The position numbers and the translations under genes were made by a program. DNA of 19,572 nt from Cellulomonadaceae bacterium (lineage in GTDB: Bacteria > Actinomycetota > Actinomycetes > Actinomycetales > Cellulomonadaceae), in the NCBI GenBank assembly GCA_031282935.1, contig JAITCS010000217.1, positions 1-19,572 on the forward strand, written 5' to 3'. The notes under the pieces are model-generated. The model did no database searches, was not told where the DNA came from, and saw only the letters and a program-made list of their open reading frames with translations. This document shows, one piece after another, positions 14,171-19,572 of this stretch; position 1 is the first letter of the stretch, and each line of letters starts with the position of its first letter.

Positions 14171-14198
14171 AAAATAACGGGCGCCGTCGGTATGTCAA
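14171..14198 (-). promoter_or_regulatory. Promoter of the DivIVA-domain gene
   Basis: On the minus strand TTGACA (14198-14193), a 16-base spacer and TATTTT (14176-14171) form a good sigma-70-type promoter. Transcription would begin near 14164, ahead of the GTG at 14130. Confidence 0.6.
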
Positions 14199-14339
14199 TA
14201 CTGCCAGATCAACTCTAACAGTAGTGCAGCTCAGTGTGTGAAGCCATAAATGGCACGCCCTTGTGATTTCGCTAACGGAAAACTGGCGGGAATAGCTATG
14301 TTTTCGCCGTGTGGCGCGGGGATTTTTAGGTTTTCCTAA

Positions 14340-14345
14340 TATAGT
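14340..14345 (+). promoter_or_regulatory. -10 box of a probable leaderless transcript
   Basis: TATAGT ends 6 bases before the GTG at 14352. There is no Shine-Dalgarno sequence, so a leaderless mRNA is likely. No convincing -35 box is visible. Confidence 0.45.
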
Positions 14346-14351
14346 GAGCTT

Positions 14352-16418
14352 GTGGGCAGTCTAACAAGCGTGCGAAAAGCCTTAGGTGCCATCCTTTTGG
14401 GGCTGGGCCTGGTAGCGGCGGTGCTCGGCATTATCAGCCACCGGCTCTGGCCTTACCGCGCGCACATTGAGGCCACCGCCCACGCCCAGGGGGAGCCGTA
14501 TCTCCGCACCGCGCCGGGCGTGCTCCGCATGGACGATTCGGAGGTCACCATCACAGCCTCCACTGACCCCGCCCAGCCCATCTCGTTAATTATTGGGCGC
14601 GATGTTGATGTTACCGGCTGGCTCGCTGGCATCAACTACACCGAGGTGACGGGCCTGGCCGATTGGGACACCCTCGACGTGCGGCAGGTTTTAGAGCCGG
14701 GGGATCCAACGGCTCCGGCCACCACGCTGCCCCCAGACCCGCTCGGCAATGACATGTGGATTCAGCAGGTCAGCGGTACGGGCACGGTTTCCATGACTTG
14801 GCATCAAGATGCCGTGAGCAACGTGTCGCCGCTGCTGCCTGAGAAAGAGTTGGTGTTGCTGGTGGCCGCGCCGGGCGCGCAAGAGCCGCCCGCCGTTACC
14901 CTCGGCTGGGAATGGGAGTCGCGCACGCCCTATCGGTGGCCGCTGATCATTCCTGGGGTGCTCTCCATTCTGGCGGGTAGCGCCTTGTTGCTACTTGGCG
15001 GGCGCAGGTTGCTCCCGGCGGGGGCGGTGGATTCGGTGCTGCCCGTGTTGCCGCTACCGGCTGAGGTGGGCACTGACGCTGACGCCGCTTACGCTCCACA
15101 GCCGTGGATTCCATACGGTGAGCCGCCCGCAACGATTGTGGACGACGATGCTGTGCTCTTCGCGAAAGAGCCTGCGGCAGTTGGCGCCGCTGATTTACGC
15201 GATATTGAGGACGACGGCACGCTGTTCGCTGAGGCACCGTTATTGGCGGCGATTATGACGGACGACGAAGCCGTGCCGGGGCGCACCGATTCCGCTGCCG
15301 CTGACTTCGCGAGCGATGGGGCGTTGTTTGCGGATAATCCGGCTATGTTCGCTGATGATTATGTGGAGCGGCCCATTTACTTCACGCCGGACATGTTTGA
15401 GGAACTCGCCGCACCGAAACCGGCCAAGCCTAGTCTGATTCTCGGCAATGTGTTCGGAGCCCCCAAGGTGCAAACGCCGCCGCTGGGCGAAACGGTGGTC
15501 GGCAGCGCGGCAGGGGCACCGCTTTCGGGGGCGCCGGTTGTTCCCGCTGAAACGGTGCCAGCAGTGGTAGCGCCGGTTAATGATGTGCCTGTTAGCGATG
15601 TCCCTGAATCGGGCGTCGAAACTGCTGTTGAGTCGAGTGCTGTGTCTGTTGCAGAATCTGGTGAGCCCGTTGTGGAGGATTCTGGCGAAGAATCTACTCC
15701 GCAAGAAGCTGTCGCGGAGCCGGTAGAGCCCGCAGCAAAGACTACCGAAACGCGCCGCAAGCCCGCCCGAACTTGGTTCTGGCAGCGCGGTTCAGGCGGT
15801 TCGGGTACCAGCGGTTCCGGTTCTGGCGGGCAAGACGTTAGTAAGGACGAGCCGCTGAAACCTTGGACGGGGCCGAAGCCGAAGCACTTGCACGTGGCTC
15901 AGGCATCAAAACCGGCACCTGCTCCTGACGAGGCTGTCGAGGTTGCAGAGGAAAGGCGCGTCACTCCGGCCTCCCAAATTACGACACCAGCTCCGCACAT
16001 AGCGACACCTGCTCCACAAGTGGCAATGGACGCTCCACAAATGGCAACTACCGCCGCGCAAGTTGACTTGCGGCCCGCAAAGTCCGTCATTGAGCACGCC
16101 CCGACCCTGCCCAGCCTGGAGGAACGCATGGCCACCGAGCCGCCCACTGACACTGGCTATCTCCAAGTGGTCAAGCGCTCCGAGTTGCGCCGGGCGCGCC
16201 GCGAAGCCGAGGCCACTGGCAACTACGAAAAGTTGGAGGCGCTCACCGGCGCAATCCGCATCGTGCCGGAACCGCCCGCCACCACCAGCGAGGTGCCCGT
16301 GCGGGCCACCAGTTGGCGCGCCACCTGGGGCCTGCCCGACCCGAATCCCGACCCCAACCCGGAGGGCGGCGGCGCACATGCCAACGAATCCGGCCAACCC
16401 AAGGGGGGCCAACCATGA
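14352..16418 (+). CDS. Two-TM protein with extracellular domain and long disordered tail, unknown function
   Basis: I do not recognise this 688-residue protein. It has an N-terminal TM helix (about 10-30), a 160-residue domain expected outside the membrane (33-193), and a second TM helix (about 196-218). A 470-residue, low-complexity, probably cytoplasmic tail follows. The tail holds three copies of a short acidic motif, DDAVLFAKEP (265-274), DDGTLFAEAP (287-296) and SDGALFADNP (321-330). After these come an Ala/Val/Pro/Glu-rich part, a Gly/Ser linker (WQRGSGGSGTSGSGSGG), a series of APQxA-like repeats (about 542-572), and a basic segment LQVVKRSELRRARREAEATG near 598-617. The start is GTG 14352, just after a -10 box. 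Its TGA overlaps the ATG of the lipoprotein gene (ATGA), so the two are translationally coupled and probably act together at the envelope. Confidence 0.72.
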   Translation: MGSLTSVRKALGAILLGLGLVAAVLGIISHRLWPYRAHIEATAHAQGEPYLRTAPGVLRMDDSEVTITASTDPAQPISLIIGRDVDVTGWLAGINYTEVTGLADWDTLDVRQVLEPGDPTAPATTLPPDPLGNDMWIQQVSGTGTVSMTWHQDAVSNVSPLLPEKELVLLVAAPGAQEPPAVTLGWEWESRTPYRWPLIIPGVLSILAGSALLLLGGRRLLPAGAVDSVLPVLPLPAEVGTDADAAYAPQPWIPYGEPPATIVDDDAVLFAKEPAAVGAADLRDIEDDGTLFAEAPLLAAIMTDDEAVPGRTDSAAADFASDGALFADNPAMFADDYVERPIYFTPDMFEELAAPKPAKPSLILGNVFGAPKVQTPPLGETVVGSAAGAPLSGAPVVPAETVPAVVAPVNDVPVSDVPESGVETAVESSAVSVAESGEPVVEDSGEESTPQEAVAEPVEPAAKTTETRRKPARTWFWQRGSGGSGTSGSGSGGQDVSKDEPLKPWTGPKPKHLHVAQASKPAPAPDEAVEVAEERRVTPASQITTPAPHIATPAPQVAMDAPQMATTAAQVDLRPAKSVIEHAPTLPSLEERMATEPPTDTGYLQVVKRSELRRARREAEATGNYEKLEALTGAIRIVPEPPATTSEVPVRATSWRATWGLPDPNPDPNPEGGGAHANESGQPKGGQP

Positions 16419-17443
16419 GTAGTCCCATGAGTAACCAAAACCTGCGGTTTGCCGGTGTCAGCGCCGGGGTAGTGCTGGCGTTGCTGACCGGGTGCAGCAC
16501 GGCTACCTTGCCCACACCGCACCCCGTGGCCGCCACGGACACCCCCGTCCTCACCGAGGAACAGAACCTGGCCGTGCTCGCCGCCGTTAACGCCACCCTT
16601 GCAGAGGCCTCTGCCCAACGCGATGCCACCTTGTTGGCGCCGAGGGTGACCGGCCCAGCCCTGCAAATCCGCACCAGCCAGTTGCAGGTGGCGCAGGTGC
16701 TTGGGGACGACAGCCTGGTCACTGTGATACCGGACCACTATCAGCAGTTGATAATCCCCACCACTCAGTCCTGGCCGCGCACTGCTTTCGCCATCACCGA
16801 TGTCACTGAGGAACTGCACCCGCCGCGTCTGCTCGCCCTAGAGCAGGCTACCGCGCGGGAGCCGTACCGGCTTTGGGGTTGGGTGCAGTTGCGCGCAGGC
16901 GTCGAAATGCCTGCCTTTGCGGACGCCCGGATCGGCAGCCAAGAGGTGGCCCCGGACGACACCACGCTGCGGGTGACGCCTGAGGAAGCGGTGAATCAGT
17001 ACGCGGACTTGCTCACTAACGGCGGTGGTTCGGCTTTCAACGAGAACTTTGAGCCACTAGAGAATGACCACTTCAGGTTTTTCTTGGCCACTTGGGTAGC
17101 TGCCCAGCAAGAGGCCCTCTCCGCCGACCGGGTTGAGGGCACGTATTCGCTGGTGGTGCGACCCTCGGGCAGCGGTATAAAGGCGGTACGCTCGGCGGAC
17201 GGCGGGGCGTTGGTGATGGCCGAGTTGCTGCTCAACGAGCGCCTAGAGGCCGTCGAGGGCGCGGTGTTGAGCCCGCAAACCCAGACCGCGCAGGCGTTGC
17301 TGACCGGGCAGGAGTTCACTAATGTGCTCACCGCCCAGTATCGTGACATGATCGCGCTTCATGTGCCCCCGGCTGGTTCCGGCGAGCCGATCCGCTTGCT
17401 GGGGTACAACCACATTCAGGTGGGCGCCACGGTCGGCCCCTAA
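16415..17443 (+). CDS. Predicted lipoprotein, function unknown
   Basis: A 342-residue lipoprotein. ATG 16415 overlaps the TGA of the upstream gene by four bases, and a GGGGGG-containing purine run (about 16401-16408) serves as ribosome binding site. The frame is open further upstream, but that part overlaps the previous gene. The N-terminus is a lipoprotein signal: hydrophobic VSAGVVLALL and lipobox LLTGC with Cys27, followed by a Thr/Pro-rich linker. The mature part is about 310 residues with mixed helix and strand. A stretch like LRVTPEEAVNQYADLLTNGG suggests a ligand-binding or structural fold, but I recognise no family. It would sit on the outer face of the membrane, where it could contact the extracellular domain of the neighbouring two-TM protein. 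Confidence 0.78.
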   Translation: MSSPMSNQNLRFAGVSAGVVLALLTGCSTATLPTPHPVAATDTPVLTEEQNLAVLAAVNATLAEASAQRDATLLAPRVTGPALQIRTSQLQVAQVLGDDSLVTVIPDHYQQLIIPTTQSWPRTAFAITDVTEELHPPRLLALEQATAREPYRLWGWVQLRAGVEMPAFADARIGSQEVAPDDTTLRVTPEEAVNQYADLLTNGGGSAFNENFEPLENDHFRFFLATWVAAQQEALSADRVEGTYSLVVRPSGSGIKAVRSADGGALVMAELLLNERLEAVEGAVLSPQTQTAQALLTGQEFTNVLTAQYRDMIALHVPPAGSGEPIRLLGYNHIQVGATVGP

Positions 17444-17446
17444 ATC

Positions 17447-17643
17447 TGGTGGTTGAGCCTGTCGAAACCACCACAGCCGCACGCTCCTGTGGTTAACCGA
17501 ATCCGGTGGTTGACGCGCGATATGCCGCGCGCCCGCCTCCCGAAACCACCACCTCGCCGTTCCATAGGTTTCGACGGGGCTCAACCTCCAGCCTTTCCCG
17601 GTGGCTGATGAACCCGGTGGTTGAGCCTGTCGAAACCACCACA
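17447..17643. repeat. Cluster of REP-like palindromic repeats between convergent genes
   Basis: Two nearly identical elements (17447-17473 and 17616-17643) have arms GGTGGTTGAG and CGAAACCACCAC. A third (17505-17553) keeps the arms but has a longer G+C-rich centre. A fourth (17567-17586) is inverted and shorter (GGTTTCGAC...CTCAACC). Each can fold as a hairpin. They fill the 205-base gap between the stop codons of the lipoprotein gene and the converging TPR gene, where they could end transcription from both sides. Similar GGTTGAG...TCGAAACC elements are scattered in many actinobacterial genomes. Confidence 0.8.
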
Positions 17644-17648
17644 ACCAG

Positions 17649-18596
17649 CTAGTAAAGGTAAAGCGCCAACTTTTGCCGGGCCTTAGTCACCCGTGGGTCG
17701 GCAGCCCCCAGCACCTCGAAATACTCCAGCAACCGCAGCCGGATAGCCTCTTTGGTGTCGGCGTCCGCGTTGGGCAGCAACCCCAGCAGCCGGGCAAACG
17801 CGTCGTCAACCTGGCCCTGCATCACGTCCACATCTGCAACAGCCAAGGCGGCCGTCAAATCGCGCGGGTCAGCCTCAGCCGCAGCCCGCAACGGAGCCGG
17901 GTCAACCTCAGCGGTGCGCGCCATCAACTGCACTTGGGCCAGCCCGGCAACTGCCATGGCGTCGTGCGGGTCTTGTTTGATGGCTTTCCGGTAGGCGTTG
18001 GCTGCCGCCTCGTAGTCGCCCTCTTCTATTGCCGTGAAAGCTTCCTCGTGCAAGGGCGGTAACGGCGGTTCATCCGGCTCCAACTCTTCGGGGGTCGGCT
18101 CGGCGGGCACCCCGTCAAAAGGCGCCCGGCCCTTGATACCGTTTTGCGCCGCCGCCGCCAGGATCTGCCCCAACACCGCCCGCACTTGATCCTCCGCGGC
18201 GGCCCCCGCGAACAGGGGGATGGGCTGACCGGCCAGAATCGCGGCCACTGTGGGCACGCCCTCAACCTGGAACGCCGCAGCGATCTCGGGCTGGGTGCCC
18301 ACGTCCACGCGGGCGAGCAAGAACTTGCCCCCGGCCTCAGCAGCTAACCGACCCAAGAGAATGCCCAACTCGGCGTTCGCCTGGTCGGTGGGCAGCCACA
18401 GCAACACGAGCACCGGGTATCGGGCAGAATCCTGTACCACCTGCGGGAAGTTCTCCGTGGTCACGTCCACCACGTAACCGCCCGCCAGCGGCGCCCCGCC
18501 CGGTTCACCCGGGGGTGGGGCTACTGGCCGGTTCAGCACGGAGAGGTCAACGGCTCCGCGCGCAGCGAAGTTCGGGAGCGGGTTTGCAACAGCCAT
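17649..18596 (-). CDS. Thioredoxin-fold/TPR protein, YbbN/CnoX-like, no CxxC
   Basis: A 315-residue cytoplasmic protein of the YbbN (CnoX) type, which in E. coli protects and hands substrates to chaperones. Residues 40-150 form a thioredoxin fold. VLVLLWLPTDQAN (62-74) occupies the active-site position but WCxxC is replaced by WLPTD, so no redox dithiol is present. EGVPTVAAI (112-120) keeps the cis-Pro loop (Pro115). A Pro/Glu-rich linker (160-182) leads to TPR-like helices (EEAFTAIEEGDYEAAANAYRKAI, then later LRAAAEADPRDLTAALAVADVDV). No cysteine occurs in the whole protein. The ATG at 18596 is 5 bases after the glgB stop on the same strand, so the two genes form an operon. A comparable thioredoxin-like gene lies near glgB in Mycobacterium. 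A holdase or co-chaperone role is inferred. Confidence 0.87.
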   Translation of the reverse strand: MAVANPLPNFAARGAVDLSVLNRPVAPPPGEPGGAPLAGGYVVDVTTENFPQVVQDSARYPVLVLLWLPTDQANAELGILLGRLAAEAGGKFLLARVDVGTQPEIAAAFQVEGVPTVAAILAGQPIPLFAGAAAEDQVRAVLGQILAAAAQNGIKGRAPFDGVPAEPTPEELEPDEPPLPPLHEEAFTAIEEGDYEAAANAYRKAIKQDPHDAMAVAGLAQVQLMARTAEVDPAPLRAAAEADPRDLTAALAVADVDVMQGQVDDAFARLLGLLPNADADTKEAIRLRLLEYFEVLGAADPRVTKARQKLALYLY

Positions 18597-18601
18597 CTCG
18601 A

Positions 18602-19572
18602 TTACCGTGCCGGGTCGTTAGGCGGCACATCCTTCTCGTTGACGGGCGCCAAAGCGCGGGCCGCAGCAGGCTCAAAGATGACCGTGGAGAGCGGGGGTAC
18701 TGTGATGGTGGCCGAGAAGTCCCGACCGTGCCACGGCACCGACTCAGCAGTGACGCTGGGGCCGTTGGTCACGCCGGAGCCGCCATACTCGGAGGCGTCC
18801 GTGTTGAGAGCTTCCTTCCACTCGCCGCCGGAGGGCAGGGCGAGCCGGTAATTCTCGTGTGGGTTGCCAGCGAAGTTCACTATTACGGCCACGGGGTTGC
18901 CCGCTTTGTCCTTGCGGATGTACGAGAGCACGTTGCGGTCGCCGTCGTTGACGTCAATCCACTCGAAACCGTCTGGCGTGAAGTCGCGCTCCCACAGTTG
19001 CGGGTGGCTCTTGTAATATTTGTTCAGGTCGGCAACCAGATGTGCGAGAGCACCGTGCCACGGGGCGTCGTTGAGCCACCAGTTCAGGCCGTAGTTCTCG
19101 TTCCATTCCTGGTCTTGGCCGAACTCCGAGCCCATGAACAACAACTGCTTGCCGGGATGCGTCCACATGTAGCCCAAGAAAGCGCGCACGTTGGCCAACT
19201 GCTGCCACCTGTCGCTCGGCATCTTGTTGATGAGCGAACCCTTGCCGTGTACCACCTCGTCGTGCGAAATGGGCAACACGTACTGCTCGGAGAACGCGTA
19301 CACCAGCGAGAACGTCAGCTCACCGTGATGGTAGCGCCGGTACATCGGGTCGGTTTGCATGTACCGCAGGGTGTCGTTCATCCACCCCATGTTCCATTTC
19401 AGGCCGAACCCCAAACCGCCGGTCGAGGTGGGGGCGGTCACGCCTGGGAAAGCGGTGGATTCCTCAGCGATCATCATCACGCCGGGGGAGCGCTTGTACG
19501 CGGTCGCGTTCGCCTCTTGGATGAAGCCGATGGCTTCCAGGTTCTCGCGCCCGCCGTAAATGTTCGGGAACC
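18602..19572 (-). CDS. glgB: 1,4-alpha-glucan branching enzyme, C-terminal part (5' end outside window)
   Basis: This is the C-terminal 323 residues of a GH13 glycogen branching enzyme, which cuts alpha-1,4 glucan and rejoins the piece as an alpha-1,6 branch. The frame is open through the right edge (FPNIYGGRENLEAIGF...), so the ATG at 19480 is internal. The general acid Glu lies in MIAEESTAFPGV, and the transition-state Asp is in the SHDEVVHGKGS motif. GLGFGLKWNMGWMNDTL and GSEFGQDQEWNE are hallmarks of the family. The catalytic nucleophile Asp and the N-terminal CBM48 domain are beyond the edge. The final about 100 residues form the all-beta C-terminal domain. It is followed after 5 bases by the YbbN-like gene. 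Confidence 0.97.
   Translation of the reverse strand, partial: FPNIYGGRENLEAIGFIQEANATAYKRSPGVMMIAEESTAFPGVTAPTSTGGLGFGLKWNMGWMNDTLRYMQTDPMYRRYHHGELTFSLVYAFSEQYVLPISHDEVVHGKGSLINKMPSDRWQQLANVRAFLGYMWTHPGKQLLFMGSEFGQDQEWNENYGLNWWLNDAPWHGALAHLVADLNKYYKSHPQLWERDFTPDGFEWIDVNDGDRNVLSYIRKDKAGNPVAVIVNFAGNPHENYRLALPSGGEWKEALNTDASEYGGSGVTNGPSVTAESVPWHGRDFSATITVPPLSTVIFEPAAARALAPVNEKDVPPNDPAR

Noticed and set aside
14131..14172. TTG 14172 as start of the DivIVA-domain protein
   Set aside because: It falls inside the -10 box, while GTG 14130 has a ribosome binding site at 14137-14142.
17447..17643. CRISPR array
   Set aside because: Repeats are few, palindromic, unevenly spaced and of mixed orientation, and no cas gene is near.

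Overview
This window looks like chromosome from a moderately G+C-rich actinomycete, possibly a member of or relative of the Actinomycetaceae. The evidence is a Tyr-type motif B in DNA polymerase I, a four-domain S1 protein with an acidic, Ala-rich tail, a PFK with Gly104/Lys124, a class E sortase, actinobacterial 'alternate signal' exported proteins, a DivIVA-domain coiled-coil protein, and a cysteine-free thioredoxin-fold/TPR protein next to glgB. GTG and TTG starts are frequent and at least two transcripts look leaderless. The genus cannot be named from sequence alone.

Layout. Bases 1-904: 3' end of polA (+). 979-1932: a DUF368 membrane protein, the undecaprenyl-phosphate translocase (PopT) family. 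2174-7894: a tightly packed six-gene surface locus, all on +: a TasA/camelysin-like exported protein with a SipW-type signal, a fibronectin-III-like exported protein with the same kind of signal, an ER/SipW-type signal peptidase with a Ser-His dyad, a Pro/Asn- and Gly-rich stalk protein ending in an LAATG sorting signal, a third TasA-like exported protein with a Gly/Phe-rich insert at its N-terminus, and a class E sortase. 8000-9749: mtnN and pfkA. 9958-11448: rpsA with a long leader and a strong terminator. 11621-12085: a small two-helix membrane protein. On the minus strand, 12082-14130 is a DivIVA-domain coiled-coil protein. 14352-17443: a divergently oriented pair, a two-TM protein with a long disordered tail and a lipoprotein. 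17447-17643: a cluster of palindromic repeats between converging genes. 17649-19572 (minus): a YbbN/CnoX-like protein and the 3' end of glgB.

How the parts fit. The surface locus encodes its own processing and anchoring set. The dedicated signal peptidase would process the two or three substrates with A-x-W(S) signals, and the sortase would attach the LAATG protein to peptidoglycan. The simplest reading is a wall-anchored fibre or matrix system built from TasA-like and Fn3-like subunits, comparable in logic to Bacillus tapA-sipW-tasA but coupled to a class E sortase. This is inference from family membership and gene order. The locus sits between polA and rpsA, which are close neighbours in mycobacteria, so it may be an accessory insertion. 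The rest is mostly core metabolism (nucleoside salvage, glycolysis, glycogen branching), translation and cell-envelope organisation. I saw no tRNA, rRNA, CRISPR array, transposase or phage gene.
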